In this document: in pieces, positions 16,552-25,479 of the stretch
Layout of the letters: each line of letters opens with the position of its first letter
Numbering within the stretch: position 1 is the first letter of the stretch
Assembly (NCBI RefSeq): GCF_024199795.1
Contig: NZ_JANADK010000001.1
Coordinates: 3,968,001 to 4,032,000 of the forward strand
Source of the DNA: Bradyrhizobium sp. CCGB01
GTDB lineage: Bacteria; Pseudomonadota; Alphaproteobacteria; Rhizobiales; Xanthobacteraceae
Direction: 5' to 3'
Length of the DNA stretch: 64,000 bases
Program-made: the position numbers and the translations under genes
The notes under the pieces: model-generated
What the model was told of the DNA's origin: nothing
The model's database searches: none
Seen by the model: only the letters and a program-made list of their open reading frames with translations

Positions 16552-17532
16552 TTACGACGGCAAATCGCGTGGCATTCGCTTCTTTGGCCGACCGGACCGA
16601 TGTAGCCCCCGCACTTGCTGCTGTTGAAAGAGCTCCCCGCAGACCTCACGCAACCATTGGCTTGCCGGGTCGTGATGAAAGCGGGCGTGCCAATATTGTT
16701 TCACGGTAAAGCCGGTGATCGCCAGCGGGCAATCGAGCACGCGCAGTCCGTAGTAGTGAGCCAAGGTTTCGCCGATGTGCCTTGGCAGAGTGGCCATCAG
16801 GTCAGTCGTCCCGACGATTGCGGGTAGCCCCAAAAAGCCGGGGAGCTCAAGAGCAACGTCAAGGACTATCCGTTGCTCCTTTAGAGCGTCCGCGAGCAAC
16901 TGATGTCCGGTGCCGGAGCGAATGAGGACGTGCGCCTCACGCCTGAAATCCTTTGTGGTGATGCGGTCGCGGATGCGGGCATGTTTTGCGTTAGCGAGGC
17001 AGACCCAATCCTGCGGAAACAGTGCCTGCTGGAAGTGTCCGGCGTCGAGGTCCGAGATGTAGCCGAGCGCCAGATCGGCCTCGCCGGACTGCAGCATCCG
17101 GGGGGTGTCGGCACCAATCTGTGCTGCTTCGATGCGGACCCCGGGACCAACGCGACGAACGTGCGCGAGGATGGCGGGCAGGAGCGTGATGTGGCTCGCA
17201 TCGGTCATGCAGATGACGAAGCGGCGCTTGGCGCTCGCTGGATCAAACGTAGAGCGAAGCTCCGCCAGACGACGCAGCATCTCCAATGCCTGTCTGGCCG
17301 TGCCGATGAGAGCCTCGGCGCGCGGGGTCGGCAACATGCCCTGAGCTGAGCGGATGAACAGCGGATCGTCCAATTCCTTTCGCAGGCGGGCCAGCCAGAT
17401 CGAAACAGTCGGCTGACTTTGACCGAGCTTTTCTGCTGCCTTGGTGACGCTGCCCGTGGTGAACAATGCGTCGAACAGCCTGAGCAGGCGCGGGTCCAGC
17501 AGGTTCGTCTCGGACGGGTCTAAGTGCTTCAT
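16552..17532 (-). CDS. LysR-family transcriptional regulator
   Basis: A 326-residue LysR protein, slightly long for the family. The winged helix is at residues about 11-70 (TGSVTKAAEKLGQSQPTVS), followed by the periplasmic-binding-like effector domain; its wording is nearest to NodD/NahR/SyrM-type members that sense aromatic compounds. ATG 17532 is preferred over a TTG at 17544. It is divergent from the operon beginning at 17635, and the intervening 100 bases hold a T-N11-A palindrome, so it very likely regulates that operon in response to a pathway compound. Confidence 0.88.
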   Translation of the reverse strand: MKHLDPSETNLLDPRLLRLFDALFTTGSVTKAAEKLGQSQPTVSIWLARLRKELDDPLFIRSAQGMLPTPRAEALIGTARQALEMLRRLAELRSTFDPASAKRRFVICMTDASHITLLPAILAHVRRVGPGVRIEAAQIGADTPRMLQSGEADLALGYISDLDAGHFQQALFPQDWVCLANAKHARIRDRITTKDFRREAHVLIRSGTGHQLLADALKEQRIVLDVALELPGFLGLPAIVGTTDLMATLPRHIGETLAHYYGLRVLDCPLAITGFTVKQYWHARFHHDPASQWLREVCGELFQQQQVRGLHRSGRPKKRMPRDLPS

Positions 17533-17549
17533 TGCGATCTGCAATAATG

Positions 17550-17566
17550 GCTATAAGGATCATAGC
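17550..17566. promoter_or_regulatory. LysR-type binding box in divergent promoter
   Basis: GCTAT (17550-17554), seven bases, then ATAGC (17562-17566): an exact dyad fitting the T-N11-A rule for LysR regulators. It lies 18 bases upstream of the LysR start and about 70 upstream of the operon. Confidence 0.6.
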
Positions 17567-17634
17567 ATATCCAAATACGACACAGCCTGCTAGCACGTTT
17601 CCAACGCCAAAATCGGCGAGGGAGAAGCGTTCGG

Positions 17635-18579
17635 ATGAGGATCTGCTTTGTCGGAGCGGGAGCCTTGGGCTCGACCATCGGCGGCACGCTAGTGCGCGGC
17701 GGTGCCGAGGTTTGGTTGATCGATCCGTTTCAGGCTCATGTCGACGCGATCAATGCCGGTGGTCTGCGGATGCTCGAAGGTGGCGCCGAGACCGTCGTGA
17801 AGGTCTCTGCCTGCATCTCCGCGGACCAGGTCGGCAACGTGGCGGACCTCGTCATCGTCCTCGTCAAATCCTATCACACGCGGGATGCGATCCGGGCCGC
17901 GGCGCCGATCATCGGACCGCAGACGGTTGTGATGTCGCTGCAAAACGGCCTTGGCCACGAAGACATCCTCTCGGAGGAAGTCGGTCGTGACAGGGTCATG
18001 GCAGGTAAGACCTATGTCGGCGGCGTGCTGCTCGGACCCGGTCATGTTCGCTCGGGGGTCGTCGGCAAGGAAACCATCATCGGCGAGCTCGATGGACGTT
18101 TGACCGAACGCGCACAGCGGATTTCCGAGACGTTCAATCGTGCCGGCATTCTCACGCTGCTCAGTGACAACATCCTGGGCACGATGTGGGACAAGCTCTT
18201 CATCAACGTTGCCGGAGGCGGCGTTACCGCCATTACCGGCCTGACCTATGGCGGCCTCTATTCGCTCCCCATCCTGGAGGATTGCGCGCTAGCAGCGATT
18301 TCAGAGAGCATTGCCGTCGCGCAAGCTGCCGGTGTCAAGGTCTCGATTACCGACCCGCGGCGCGCCTGGACGATGGCATCGGCAGGCCTACCGCCCGAAT
18401 TCAAGACCTCGATGCTGCAGAGCTTGCAGTCCGGAAACCTGACAGAGGTCGATTACATTCACGGCTCGGTCGTGCGCTGGGGCGCCAAGCTCAACGTGCC
18501 CACCCCTGTCAACGCGACCCTCGTCGCGCTGGTCAAAGGGCTTGAGTACGCCCGCAGCGATTATCCGGGAAAGGCGTGA
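17635..18579 (+). CDS. Ketopantoate-reductase-family oxidoreductase (ApbA/PanE-like)
   Basis: A 314-residue NAD(P)-dependent enzyme with an N-terminal Rossmann motif GAGALGSTIGG (residues 7-17) and the ApbA C-terminal helical domain, including the catalytic-lysine region around MWDKLFINV. True PanE reduces ketopantoate; many paralogues in catabolic operons reduce other 2-keto acids or oxidise hydroxy acids. As the first gene of an operon with hydratase, CoA-transferase and quinate genes, a catabolic role is more likely than pantothenate synthesis (inference). Confidence 0.82.
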   Translation: MRICFVGAGALGSTIGGTLVRGGAEVWLIDPFQAHVDAINAGGLRMLEGGAETVVKVSACISADQVGNVADLVIVLVKSYHTRDAIRAAAPIIGPQTVVMSLQNGLGHEDILSEEVGRDRVMAGKTYVGGVLLGPGHVRSGVVGKETIIGELDGRLTERAQRISETFNRAGILTLLSDNILGTMWDKLFINVAGGGVTAITGLTYGGLYSLPILEDCALAAISESIAVAQAAGVKVSITDPRRAWTMASAGLPPEFKTSMLQSLQSGNLTEVDYIHGSVVRWGAKLNVPTPVNATLVALVKGLEYARSDYPGKA

Positions 18580-18583
18580 GACG

Positions 18584-18970
18584 ATGTCATTGCCCCGCGC
18601 TTACGTCGAACATGTCGCGATCCGCGTGCCGGATGTCGATCGTCACGTCGGCTTCTTTCGTGAGGTGCTCGGTCTTGCCATTCGCGACGAGCAGCCCGCT
18701 GATGGCGCGCGTCCGCGGCAGGTATGGGTGCTCGGAAGCGTGCAACTCATCGAGGATCCGCATTTTACCGGACCGGAGGGGCGCCTCGCCCATCTCGGAA
18801 TCATGGTCGACGATTACGAAGGTGTGCTCGCACGTGCCGCCGCGTGGGGCGCCAAGGCGTTGCCCGCCGGCCCGAACTGGCTGGAGCTGCCGGGCGGCCT
18901 GAACGTCGAAATCTTGCAAGCCAGTGAGGGTGCCGTGGAAGCGGCGCTGGCGATCAATGCACGGGCCTAA
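18584..18970 (+). CDS. VOC-family (glyoxalase/dioxygenase fold) protein
   Basis: A 128-residue protein of one VOC module, starting at ATG 18584 four bases after the previous stop. His9 in VEHVAIRVPDVD and a late Glu in VEIL are candidate metal ligands. Members include glyoxalases, epimerases, dioxygenases and lyases, so the reaction cannot be named. In this operon it may act on a CoA ester or cyclic acid intermediate. Confidence 0.75.
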   Translation: MSLPRAYVEHVAIRVPDVDRHVGFFREVLGLAIRDEQPADGARPRQVWVLGSVQLIEDPHFTGPEGRLAHLGIMVDDYEGVLARAAAWGAKALPAGPNWLELPGGLNVEILQASEGAVEAALAINARA

Positions 18971-18982
18971 GGAACACGCGAC

Positions 18983-19453
18983 ATGACGGATGAGCGCTAC
19001 TGGGACGATGCCAAGGTCGGCGACGAATGCGTCACCCCCTCGGTGACGGTTACAGAAACCATGGTGAATGCCTATGCCGAGCTGACGGGCGATTTCACGC
19101 CTGTCCATGTCGACGAGGAATACGCCAAGACCACACCATTCGGTACGCGCGTCGCGCACGGGCTGTTCGGGCTGTCGCTGGCCGATGGCTTGAAGACCCG
19201 TGCCGACTACCGCTTCCTTCCTGGAATGTCGCTGGGCTGGACGTGGGATTTCAAGCTGCCGATCAAGCTGGGCGACACCGTGCATGTGAAGTTCCGCGTT
19301 GGTTCAATGCGCGCCACGAAGCGGGAAGGGTGGGGCATCGTGGTGCTCCCCTCCGAGCTGATCAATCAGCGCGGCGAGGTGGTTCAGCTCGGCGAGCATC
19401 GGCTGATGATTCCGATGCGCCCGAAGACCCACGCGGCAGGAGAGCAGGCATGA
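18983..19453 (+). CDS. MaoC-like (R)-specific enoyl-CoA hydratase
   Basis: A 156-residue hot-dog-fold protein. The hydratase motif YAELTGDFTPVHVDEEYA (from about residue 31) holds the catalytic Asp and His, followed by RVAHGLFGLSL. It would hydrate a trans-enoyl-CoA or dehydrate the (R)-hydroxyacyl-CoA. The stop overlaps the CoA-transferase start by four bases, suggesting that the two act in sequence on the same thioester. Confidence 0.85.
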   Translation: MTDERYWDDAKVGDECVTPSVTVTETMVNAYAELTGDFTPVHVDEEYAKTTPFGTRVAHGLFGLSLADGLKTRADYRFLPGMSLGWTWDFKLPIKLGDTVHVKFRVGSMRATKREGWGIVVLPSELINQRGEVVQLGEHRLMIPMRPKTHAAGEQA

Positions 19454-20691
19454 CCGCGCAAGATCTGCCTCTCAAAGATCTGCCGCTCAAGGGCATTCGC
19501 GTCATCGACTACAGCCATTTCCTGGCAGGCCCGTTCATTGGCCGCTGCCTCGCCGCGATGGGTGCGGAAGTCATCAAGGTGGAGCGTCCGAAGGCGGGCG
19601 ATGCGGGCCGCGCCCATGGCTATTTCAAGGGTGGACAATCCGGCTACTTCCTGCAGCAGAACATGGGGAAGCAGGGATTGTGCATCGACCTGCGCGATAC
19701 GCGCGGTCTCGACATGATGATGAAGCTGGCCGACACAGCCGACGTCTTCATCGAGAACTACCGCCCCGGCGCGCTCGATCGACTCGGGCTCGGCTACAAG
19801 GCGCTCTCGGCGCGCAATCCCAAACTGATCTACTGTTCGGTCTCCGCCTATGGCCACACCGGTCCCTATGCCGACCGTCCGGGTTTCGGCCTGATCGCAG
19901 AGGCGATGTCGGGCGCCCTGGCGCAACTGGGCAATCCCGGCGAAGCGCCGCCGCTGCTGCGGATGCCTCTGGCAGACATGTACACCGGCATTCACGGCGT
20001 GGCTGCCATCAATGCCGCGCTGGTCGGCCGCGCGTCGTCCGGGTGCGGTCAACACATCGATCTGGCGCTGTACGACTGCATGGTCTCGATGCACGACTAT
20101 GCCGTCCAGCGCTACTTCCTCTCCGGCGGGACAGACCTGCCGAAGCAGACAGGCAGCGGTCAGCCGGACTCGACCGTCTACGGCGTCTTTCCGGCAAAGG
20201 ACGGCAATCTTGTCATCGCTGCGCAAGTCGATGATGCGTGGCGGCGATTGGCGAGCCTGATCGGTGGAGACACGTTGGCGGCCGACGAACGCTTCACCAC
20301 GCCTGCGGCGCGCAACGCCCATTATGCTGAAGCGATGGAGATTGTGCGCACCTGGACGCTGTCGCAACCCTCTCGGGACGCCTGTCTTGCGGCACTCGAC
20401 GAAGCTGGTGTGCCGTCCGCTCCCGTGCAGACCATCGAAGAGGTCGTGAAGGATCCGCAGATCCACGCGCGCGGCATGCTGGTCGAGCAGGAGCATCCTG
20501 TGCTCGGCAAGGTGACGTTGCCGAACCTGCCGTTCCGGTTCTCCGATTGCGACACTACCGTGCGTACTGCAGCGCCGCTGCTCGGCCAGGACAACCGCCG
20601 CATTGCAGAGTCGCTGGGACTCTCGGCCGACCTCGTCGAGACGATGGTGCGTGACGGCGTCCTCTACAACGAAGTCGCAGCGCAGGAGTGA
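19450..20691 (+). CDS. Family III CoA-transferase (CaiB/BaiF)
   Basis: A 413-residue class III CoA-transferase of standard length. Asp176 in MPLADMYTGIHG is the catalytic residue that forms the aspartyl-CoA intermediate. The N-terminus carries a short duplication (two copies of DLPLK). It would move CoA between carboxylates, activating the acid that MaoC then hydrates. ATG 19450 overlaps the MaoC stop. Confidence 0.9.
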   Translation: MTAQDLPLKDLPLKGIRVIDYSHFLAGPFIGRCLAAMGAEVIKVERPKAGDAGRAHGYFKGGQSGYFLQQNMGKQGLCIDLRDTRGLDMMMKLADTADVFIENYRPGALDRLGLGYKALSARNPKLIYCSVSAYGHTGPYADRPGFGLIAEAMSGALAQLGNPGEAPPLLRMPLADMYTGIHGVAAINAALVGRASSGCGQHIDLALYDCMVSMHDYAVQRYFLSGGTDLPKQTGSGQPDSTVYGVFPAKDGNLVIAAQVDDAWRRLASLIGGDTLAADERFTTPAARNAHYAEAMEIVRTWTLSQPSRDACLAALDEAGVPSAPVQTIEEVVKDPQIHARGMLVEQEHPVLGKVTLPNLPFRFSDCDTTVRTAAPLLGQDNRRIAESLGLSADLVETMVRDGVLYNEVAAQE

Positions 20692-20694
20692 GCG

Positions 20695-21522
20695 ATGAGC
20701 GATCGTTACGCGGTGATCGGCAATCCGATCGGCTTCAGCAAATCACCCCTCATCCATGGCACTTTCGCCAAGATGACGGGACAGGACCTCGTCTACGAGG
20801 CGATCGAGGCCCCCCTCGGTGGCTTCAGCGAACGCGTTGATCAATTCCGGACGGAGGGCGCCAAGGGGCTGAACATTACCGCTCCGTTCAAGCTCGATGC
20901 CTTCGCCTACGCAAACGAGCTTTCAGAGAGCGCCGATCGCGCTGGCGCCGCAAACTGCCTGAAGTTCGTCGGCGACCGGGTCATTGCGGACAATTTCGAC
21001 GGGATCGGCCTCGTGCGGGACATCACGGTCAATCTCGGCGTTAAAATGGCCGGCCGGCGCGTCCTGATGCTCGGCGCCGGGGGCGCGGCGCGTGGCGCAC
21101 TGCTGCCGTTCCTGCGTCAGGAACCGTCCGAGCTGGTCCTCGTCAATCGTACCTTATCGAAGGCTGTGGCGTTGGCCGAAGAGTTTGCCGGTTGTGGTCC
21201 CCTGATCGTCAGCGGCTATGCTGAACTGGCCGATCTTGCCGAGGGCTATGACGTCGTGGTCAACGCGACCTCGGCCAGCCTGCGGGGTGAGATGCCGCCG
21301 CTTCCAGGCAACGTCTTCCGCGGTGCGGAGCTGGCGTACGAACTTGCCTACGGCAAGGGACTAACTCCCTTTTTGCAAGCGGCCCGCGCCGAAGGCGTAG
21401 CCAAGCTGGCGGACGGCGTCGGCATGCTGGTCGAGCAGGCGGCGGAAGCTTTTGCCTGGTGGCGCGGCGTTCGACCGAGCACGGCTCAGGTCATCGCCGA
21501 ACTGACCGTCCCCTTGAGCTGA
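20695..21522 (+). CDS. aroE: Shikimate dehydrogenase family protein (AroE)
   Basis: A 275-residue AroE with the substrate residues in place: Ser15 and Ser17 in GFSKSP, Lys66 in NITAPFK and Asp102 in DNFDG, plus the NADP-binding GAGGAARG near residue 126. It interconverts 3-dehydroshikimate and shikimate. A copy inside a catabolic operon, three bases after a CoA-transferase, suggests shikimate breakdown rather than aromatic biosynthesis. Confidence 0.88.
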   Translation: MSDRYAVIGNPIGFSKSPLIHGTFAKMTGQDLVYEAIEAPLGGFSERVDQFRTEGAKGLNITAPFKLDAFAYANELSESADRAGAANCLKFVGDRVIADNFDGIGLVRDITVNLGVKMAGRRVLMLGAGGAARGALLPFLRQEPSELVLVNRTLSKAVALAEEFAGCGPLIVSGYAELADLAEGYDVVVNATSASLRGEMPPLPGNVFRGAELAYELAYGKGLTPFLQAARAEGVAKLADGVGMLVEQAAEAFAWWRGVRPSTAQVIAELTVPLS

Positions 21523-21528
21523 CGGGCG

Positions 21529-22392
21529 ATGCCGGGCATGCATCCCAAATCCAGCTTTCTCGTCGGCCTGTTAGGCAGCGGCATCGCTGCGTCCCGCACC
21601 CCGCCCATGCACGAAGCGGCGGCAGACGCCGCTGGCATCCGCTATCTCTACAAGAAGATCGATCTGACTGAGTTGAAACTTGGTGCCGAAGCGCTGCCGG
21701 ACTTGCTCACGGCGGCAAAGCGGATGGGCTTTGACGGGCTGAACGTGACCCATCCCTGCAAGCAGGCGATTCTTCCGCTCCTGGACGAGCTTTCGCCTGA
21801 CGCGGAGGCGCTTGGCGCCGTGAACACCGTGGTCATCAGGAACGGTCGAATGACCGGCCACAACACCGACTGGTTCGGCTTCGCCGAGAACTTTCGTAGC
21901 AACATGCAAGGTGCACCACTCGGTCGGGTCGTTCAATTCGGCGCCGGCGGAGCGGGCGCGGCGGTCGCTTTCGCGCTGATGAAGCTCGGCCTGCAGGAAC
22001 TGACCATTATCGACGTCGACTTGGCCAAGGCACAGAGTTTGGTGGATAGCTTGTCCCCCCGATTTGCGGAAGGGCGCTTAAGGGCCGGCGGGGATGTCGC
22101 TGCGGACGTGGCTGCCGCAGACGGGATTGTCAACGCCACGCCGATCGGCATGGACAAATATCCAGGGACGTCGCTGCCGACGGCTCTGCTGCGTCCCGAT
22201 CTGTGGGTCGCTGAGATCGTCTACTTCCCGCTGGAAACCGCACTGCTGCGCGCGGCACGTGCTCTCGGCTGCCGCACCGTCGATGGCGGTGGCATGGCGA
22301 TCTTCCAGGGGACCGAGGCATTTCGCCTGTTCACGGGCATCTCACCTGATCCGGATGTCTTCTTCGCCACTTTTGCATCTCTGGGAAGGTGA
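21529..22392 (+). CDS. Quinate/shikimate dehydrogenase (QsuD-like)
   Basis: A 287-residue AroE homologue distinct from its neighbour. Lys78 in NVTHPCK and Asp114 in HNTDWFG are the catalytic pair; the substrate loop reads ASRTPPMHE, with Thr in place of the second Ser, as I recall for the Corynebacterium NAD-dependent quinate/shikimate dehydrogenase QsuD. Such enzymes oxidise quinate to 3-dehydroquinate, the substrate of the AroQ encoded downstream. Start 21529 follows the aroE stop by six bases. Confidence 0.82.
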   Translation: MPGMHPKSSFLVGLLGSGIAASRTPPMHEAAADAAGIRYLYKKIDLTELKLGAEALPDLLTAAKRMGFDGLNVTHPCKQAILPLLDELSPDAEALGAVNTVVIRNGRMTGHNTDWFGFAENFRSNMQGAPLGRVVQFGAGGAGAAVAFALMKLGLQELTIIDVDLAKAQSLVDSLSPRFAEGRLRAGGDVAADVAAADGIVNATPIGMDKYPGTSLPTALLRPDLWVAEIVYFPLETALLRAARALGCRTVDGGGMAIFQGTEAFRLFTGISPDPDVFFATFASLGR

Positions 22393-22443
22393 CATCAAGC
22401 CGATGGGCGAGCGGCACGCACAACGCCCGTGAGGAAACGTAAG

Positions 22444-23112
22444 ATGGGCTACACGCTCGATTTCTCGGTGGTTTGGCATGCGATGCCCGCACTGCTGTGG
22501 GGGTGCGTGGGTACATTGGGTCTGGCGCTTGCCGGCATGATTCTCGCGATGATGATCGGTGTCGCCGGGGTCGCGGCACGCGTTTCGAGGGCGGCCTGGT
22601 TGCGGGCCATCGTAATCGGCTTCGTCGAGATCGTGCGCAATACGCCCTTCCTGGTGCAGATCTTCTTTCTGTTTTTCGCCCTGCCGCTCGTCGGATTGAA
22701 GCTCAATCCGACCGCCACCGCCATTATCGCGCTCGGTGTCAATGGCGGCGCCTACGCCATCGAGATCATCCGCGGCGGGGTGCAGTCCATTCATAAGGGA
22801 CAGGTGGAAGCCGGCTATGCGCTCGGCCTGCACAAAGGACAGGTATTCCGGTTCATCGTGCTCAAGCCCGCGCTTCGCGCGATCTACCCCTCGCTGACGG
22901 GGCAGTTCATCATGCTGACGCTGACCTCATCGATCTGTTCGGCGGTATCGGCCTACGAATTGACATCGGTTGCGCAGCGCATCGAAAGCGATACGTTCCG
23001 CAGCTTCGAGGTCTACTTCTTCGTCACCTTCCTCTACCTCGCGATCTCCTGGCTGTTGATGCTGGGCTTCGCGGTCGTCTCTCACCGCTTCTTCTCTTAT
23101 CCGACACGCTGA
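22444..23112 (+). CDS. Amino-acid-type ABC transporter permease (HisM/GlnP family), first
   Basis: A 222-residue permease with about five hydrophobic segments and the HisMQ-family segment EIVRNTPFLVQIFF (near residue 60). ATG 22444 is preferred over GTG 22429 because GAGGA lies upstream at 22430-22434. It pairs with the next gene and lies between quinate and dehydroquinate enzymes, so the imported solute is probably a hydroaromatic acid (inference). Confidence 0.87.
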   Translation: MGYTLDFSVVWHAMPALLWGCVGTLGLALAGMILAMMIGVAGVAARVSRAAWLRAIVIGFVEIVRNTPFLVQIFFLFFALPLVGLKLNPTATAIIALGVNGGAYAIEIIRGGVQSIHKGQVEAGYALGLHKGQVFRFIVLKPALRAIYPSLTGQFIMLTLTSSICSAVSAYELTSVAQRIESDTFRSFEVYFFVTFLYLAISWLLMLGFAVVSHRFFSYPTR

Positions 23113-23123
23113 GGGAGGCGATC

Positions 23124-23780
23124 ATGACACCGCATTTCGGTCTTCCTGAGTTCGGTTTCCTGCTGCGTGGTCTGCAGTGGACGATGCTGCTTACGCTGGT
23201 CGCGTTTGTCGGCGGCTGCACGGCGGGGCTGGCTGTAGCGTTGCTGCGTACCTGTGGTCATAAGGGCGTGGAATGGATCACCCGCATTTACATCGGGATG
23301 TTCCAGGGCACTCCGCTGCTGCTGCAGCTTTTCGTCGTGTATTACGGATTGGCGCTCACCGGGCTGAAGCTCGATGCCTTCGTGGCGGTGGCGATCGGTT
23401 TCACCGTGAATGCCTCCGCCTTCCTTGGTGAGATTTGGCGCGGCGCGATACAGGCCGTGCCGCGCGGCCAGACCGAGGCGGCGATGGCGCTTGGACTGCA
23501 CTATTCGTCCCGCATGCGCGACATCGTGCTGCCGCAGGCGATCCGCATCTCGCTGCCGGCGACCATCGGCTATCTCGTGCAGCTCATCAAGGGCACGTCG
23601 CTCGCCGCTATTGTTGGTTTCATCGAACTCGCCCGCGCCGGTCAGATCGTTTCGAACCAGACCTTCCAGCCGTTGCTCGTCTTCGGCGTGGTCGGCGCGA
23701 TGTACTTCATCCTCTGCTGGCCACTGTCGTGGTGGGGCAGTCGGATGGAGGCCAGGCTCGCCCTGGCCAGTCAAAGGTAG
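23124..23780 (+). CDS. Amino-acid-type ABC transporter permease, second
   Basis: A 218-residue HisM/GlnP-type permease. Motifs FQGTPLLLQLF and the EAA-like loop AVPRGQTEAAMALGL are present. It starts 11 bases after the first permease, with GGGAGG (23113-23118) as ribosome site. Together they should form the heteromeric membrane channel. Confidence 0.87.
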   Translation: MTPHFGLPEFGFLLRGLQWTMLLTLVAFVGGCTAGLAVALLRTCGHKGVEWITRIYIGMFQGTPLLLQLFVVYYGLALTGLKLDAFVAVAIGFTVNASAFLGEIWRGAIQAVPRGQTEAAMALGLHYSSRMRDIVLPQAIRISLPATIGYLVQLIKGTSLAAIVGFIELARAGQIVSNQTFQPLLVFGVVGAMYFILCWPLSWWGSRMEARLALASQR

Positions 23781-23831
23781 GAACGGCGCACCTACTCAAT
23801 CACAAACAGCCATCACCAGGAGGAGATACTC

Positions 23832-24659
23832 ATGTTGTTTTCACCCAACCGTCGCCAGCTCGGCATCGCGCTGCTGGCATTGGCGGCTATCGCCATCGCA
23901 GGCAAATCGCAGGCCGGCACGCTGGTAGACGTGAAGAAGAAGGCCGTCGTCGTCATCGGCATTCAGGGCGACAATCCTCCCTGGGGCTATGTCGATAGCT
24001 CGGGAAAGCAGGATGGCATCGATGCCGACATGGGGCGCGCGTTCGCTGAATATCTCGGCGTGAAGGCCGAGTTCGTTCCGCTGGCGGTGGCCAATCGTAT
24101 TCCGGCGCTGACCACAGGCCGGGTCGACATTCTGTTCGCAACCATGGCCATGCTGCCCGAGCGTGCGAAGGCGGTGCAGTATTCCAAACCCTACGTCGCC
24201 AACGAGATCACGCTGGTCGCAGCCCAGGCAACGCCGATCAACAGCAATGCCGACATGAGCAAATTCGTCATCGGCGTTCCCAGGTCCTCCACGCAGGATA
24301 CTCAGGTGACCAACAACGCCCCGTCCGGCACCGAGATCCGCAGATTCGACGATGACGCCGCCACCATCCAGGCGCTGCTCTCTGGTCAAGTCCAGGCAGT
24401 CGGCGCCAATCTGTTTTATCCGCAGCGCCTCAACACCGCAAAGCCGGAACTGGGGTTCGAGCCCAAGCTTCACTTTACCGCCCTTTACAACGGTGCTTGC
24501 ACGCGCCTCGGCGAGAAGGAGTGGAACGCGACGGTCAACAAGTTCATCGACGAGATCAAGTCGAACGGCAAGTTGGCCAGCTTCTACGCCAAATGGATGA
24601 AGGTCCCGGTCCCTGTCTTCCCGGACTCCGTCCCCGGCGTTCCCTTCACCGTCCAGTAG
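23832..24659 (+). CDS. Amino-acid-type ABC transporter substrate-binding protein
   Basis: A 275-residue exported receptor with an N-terminal signal (hydrophobic residues 10-24, cleavage near SQAG). It belongs to the SBP_bac_3 family. The arginine in LPERAKAVQYSKPY aligns with the Arg that clamps the alpha-carboxylate in amino-acid receptors, so the ligand is likely an acid; quinate or shikimate would satisfy this. AGGAG (23819-23823) precedes the ATG. The long gap and hairpin downstream suggest higher expression than its partners. Confidence 0.87.
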   Translation: MLFSPNRRQLGIALLALAAIAIAGKSQAGTLVDVKKKAVVVIGIQGDNPPWGYVDSSGKQDGIDADMGRAFAEYLGVKAEFVPLAVANRIPALTTGRVDILFATMAMLPERAKAVQYSKPYVANEITLVAAQATPINSNADMSKFVIGVPRSSTQDTQVTNNAPSGTEIRRFDDDAATIQALLSGQVQAVGANLFYPQRLNTAKPELGFEPKLHFTALYNGACTRLGEKEWNATVNKFIDEIKSNGKLASFYAKWMKVPVPVFPDSVPGVPFTVQ

Positions 24660-24668
24660 CCACCGCGA

Positions 24669-24695
24669 GCGGCCGACGCGATCCGCGTTGGCCGC
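24669..24695 (+). terminator. 12-bp hairpin between binding-protein and ATPase genes
   Basis: Arms 24669-24680 and 24684-24695 pair over 12 bases with one G-U and a 3-base loop. No T run follows, so it is more an mRNA-stabilising or partially terminating stem. A second 5-bp stem (24695-24699 with 24704-24708) partly covers the GGAG ribosome site of the ATPase gene. Confidence 0.6.
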
Positions 24696-24716
24696 CGCCC
24701 AACGGCGGAGATAAGC

Positions 24717-25463
24717 ATGCAGGACCAGATCCTGATCGAAATGAAGGGCGTGCAGAAGTGGTACGGCGGGTACCAGGCTCTCCGCGACGTCGATCTCATC
24801 GTGCGAAAAGGCGAGAAGATCGTGCTCTGCGGTCCGTCCGGTTCAGGCAAGTCGACGCTGATCCGCTGCATCAATCGCCTCGAGCCGATCCAGCAGGGCA
24901 GCATCGTGGTGAACGGCCATCGGCTTGACGACAGCATCAAGGCCATCGATGTCGTACGGCAGGACGTCGGCATGGTGTTTCAGAGCTTCAATCTCTTTCC
25001 GCATATGACGGTCTTGCAGAACTGTATGCTCGCACCCATCCGCGCGCGCCGCATCAGCAAGAACGAGGCGGAAGCGATTGCGCGAAAATATCTCGAGCGC
25101 GTACGCATCAGTGACCAGGTCGAAAAGTACCCGGCACAGCTTTCGGGCGGCCAGCAACAGCGCGTCGCGATCGCGCGTGCGCTCTGTATGCAGCCCAAGG
25201 TGATGCTGTTTGACGAGCCGACCTCGGCGCTCGATCCAGAAATGGTCAAGGAGGTGCTCGATACGATGATCGGCCTCGCCAACGATGGCATGACCATGAT
25301 TTGCGTCACCCACGAGATGGGCTTTGCCCGCCAGGTTGCCGATCGGGTCATCTTCATGGCTGAAGGGCAGATCATCGAAGAAGGCGCGCCCGACGCTTTC
25401 TTCCGCAATCCACAGCACGCTCGCACTAGGCAGTTCCTCGGCGAAATCCTCGCCCATCACTGA
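24717..25463 (+). CDS. Amino-acid-type ABC transporter ATP-binding protein (GlnQ-like)
   Basis: A 248-residue ATPase with Walker [11 protein letters not shown]-loop [10 protein letters not shown], signature LSGGQQQRV, Walker B MLFDEP and H-loop VTHEMGFAR, all standard for polar amino-acid importers. GGAG at 24707-24710 is the ribosome site, partly inside a small stem. It powers the two permeases upstream. Confidence 0.9.
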   Translation: MQDQILIEMKGVQKWYGGYQALRDVDLIVRKGEKIVLCGPSGSGKSTLIRCINRLEPIQQGSIVVNGHRLDDSIKAIDVVRQDVGMVFQSFNLFPHMTVLQNCMLAPIRARRISKNEAEAIARKYLERVRISDQVEKYPAQLSGGQQQRVAIARALCMQPKVMLFDEPTSALDPEMVKEVLDTMIGLANDGMTMICVTHEMGFARQVADRVIFMAEGQIIEEGAPDAFFRNPQHARTRQFLGEILAHH

Positions 25464-25479
25464 ACGGAGTTCTTCCCTC

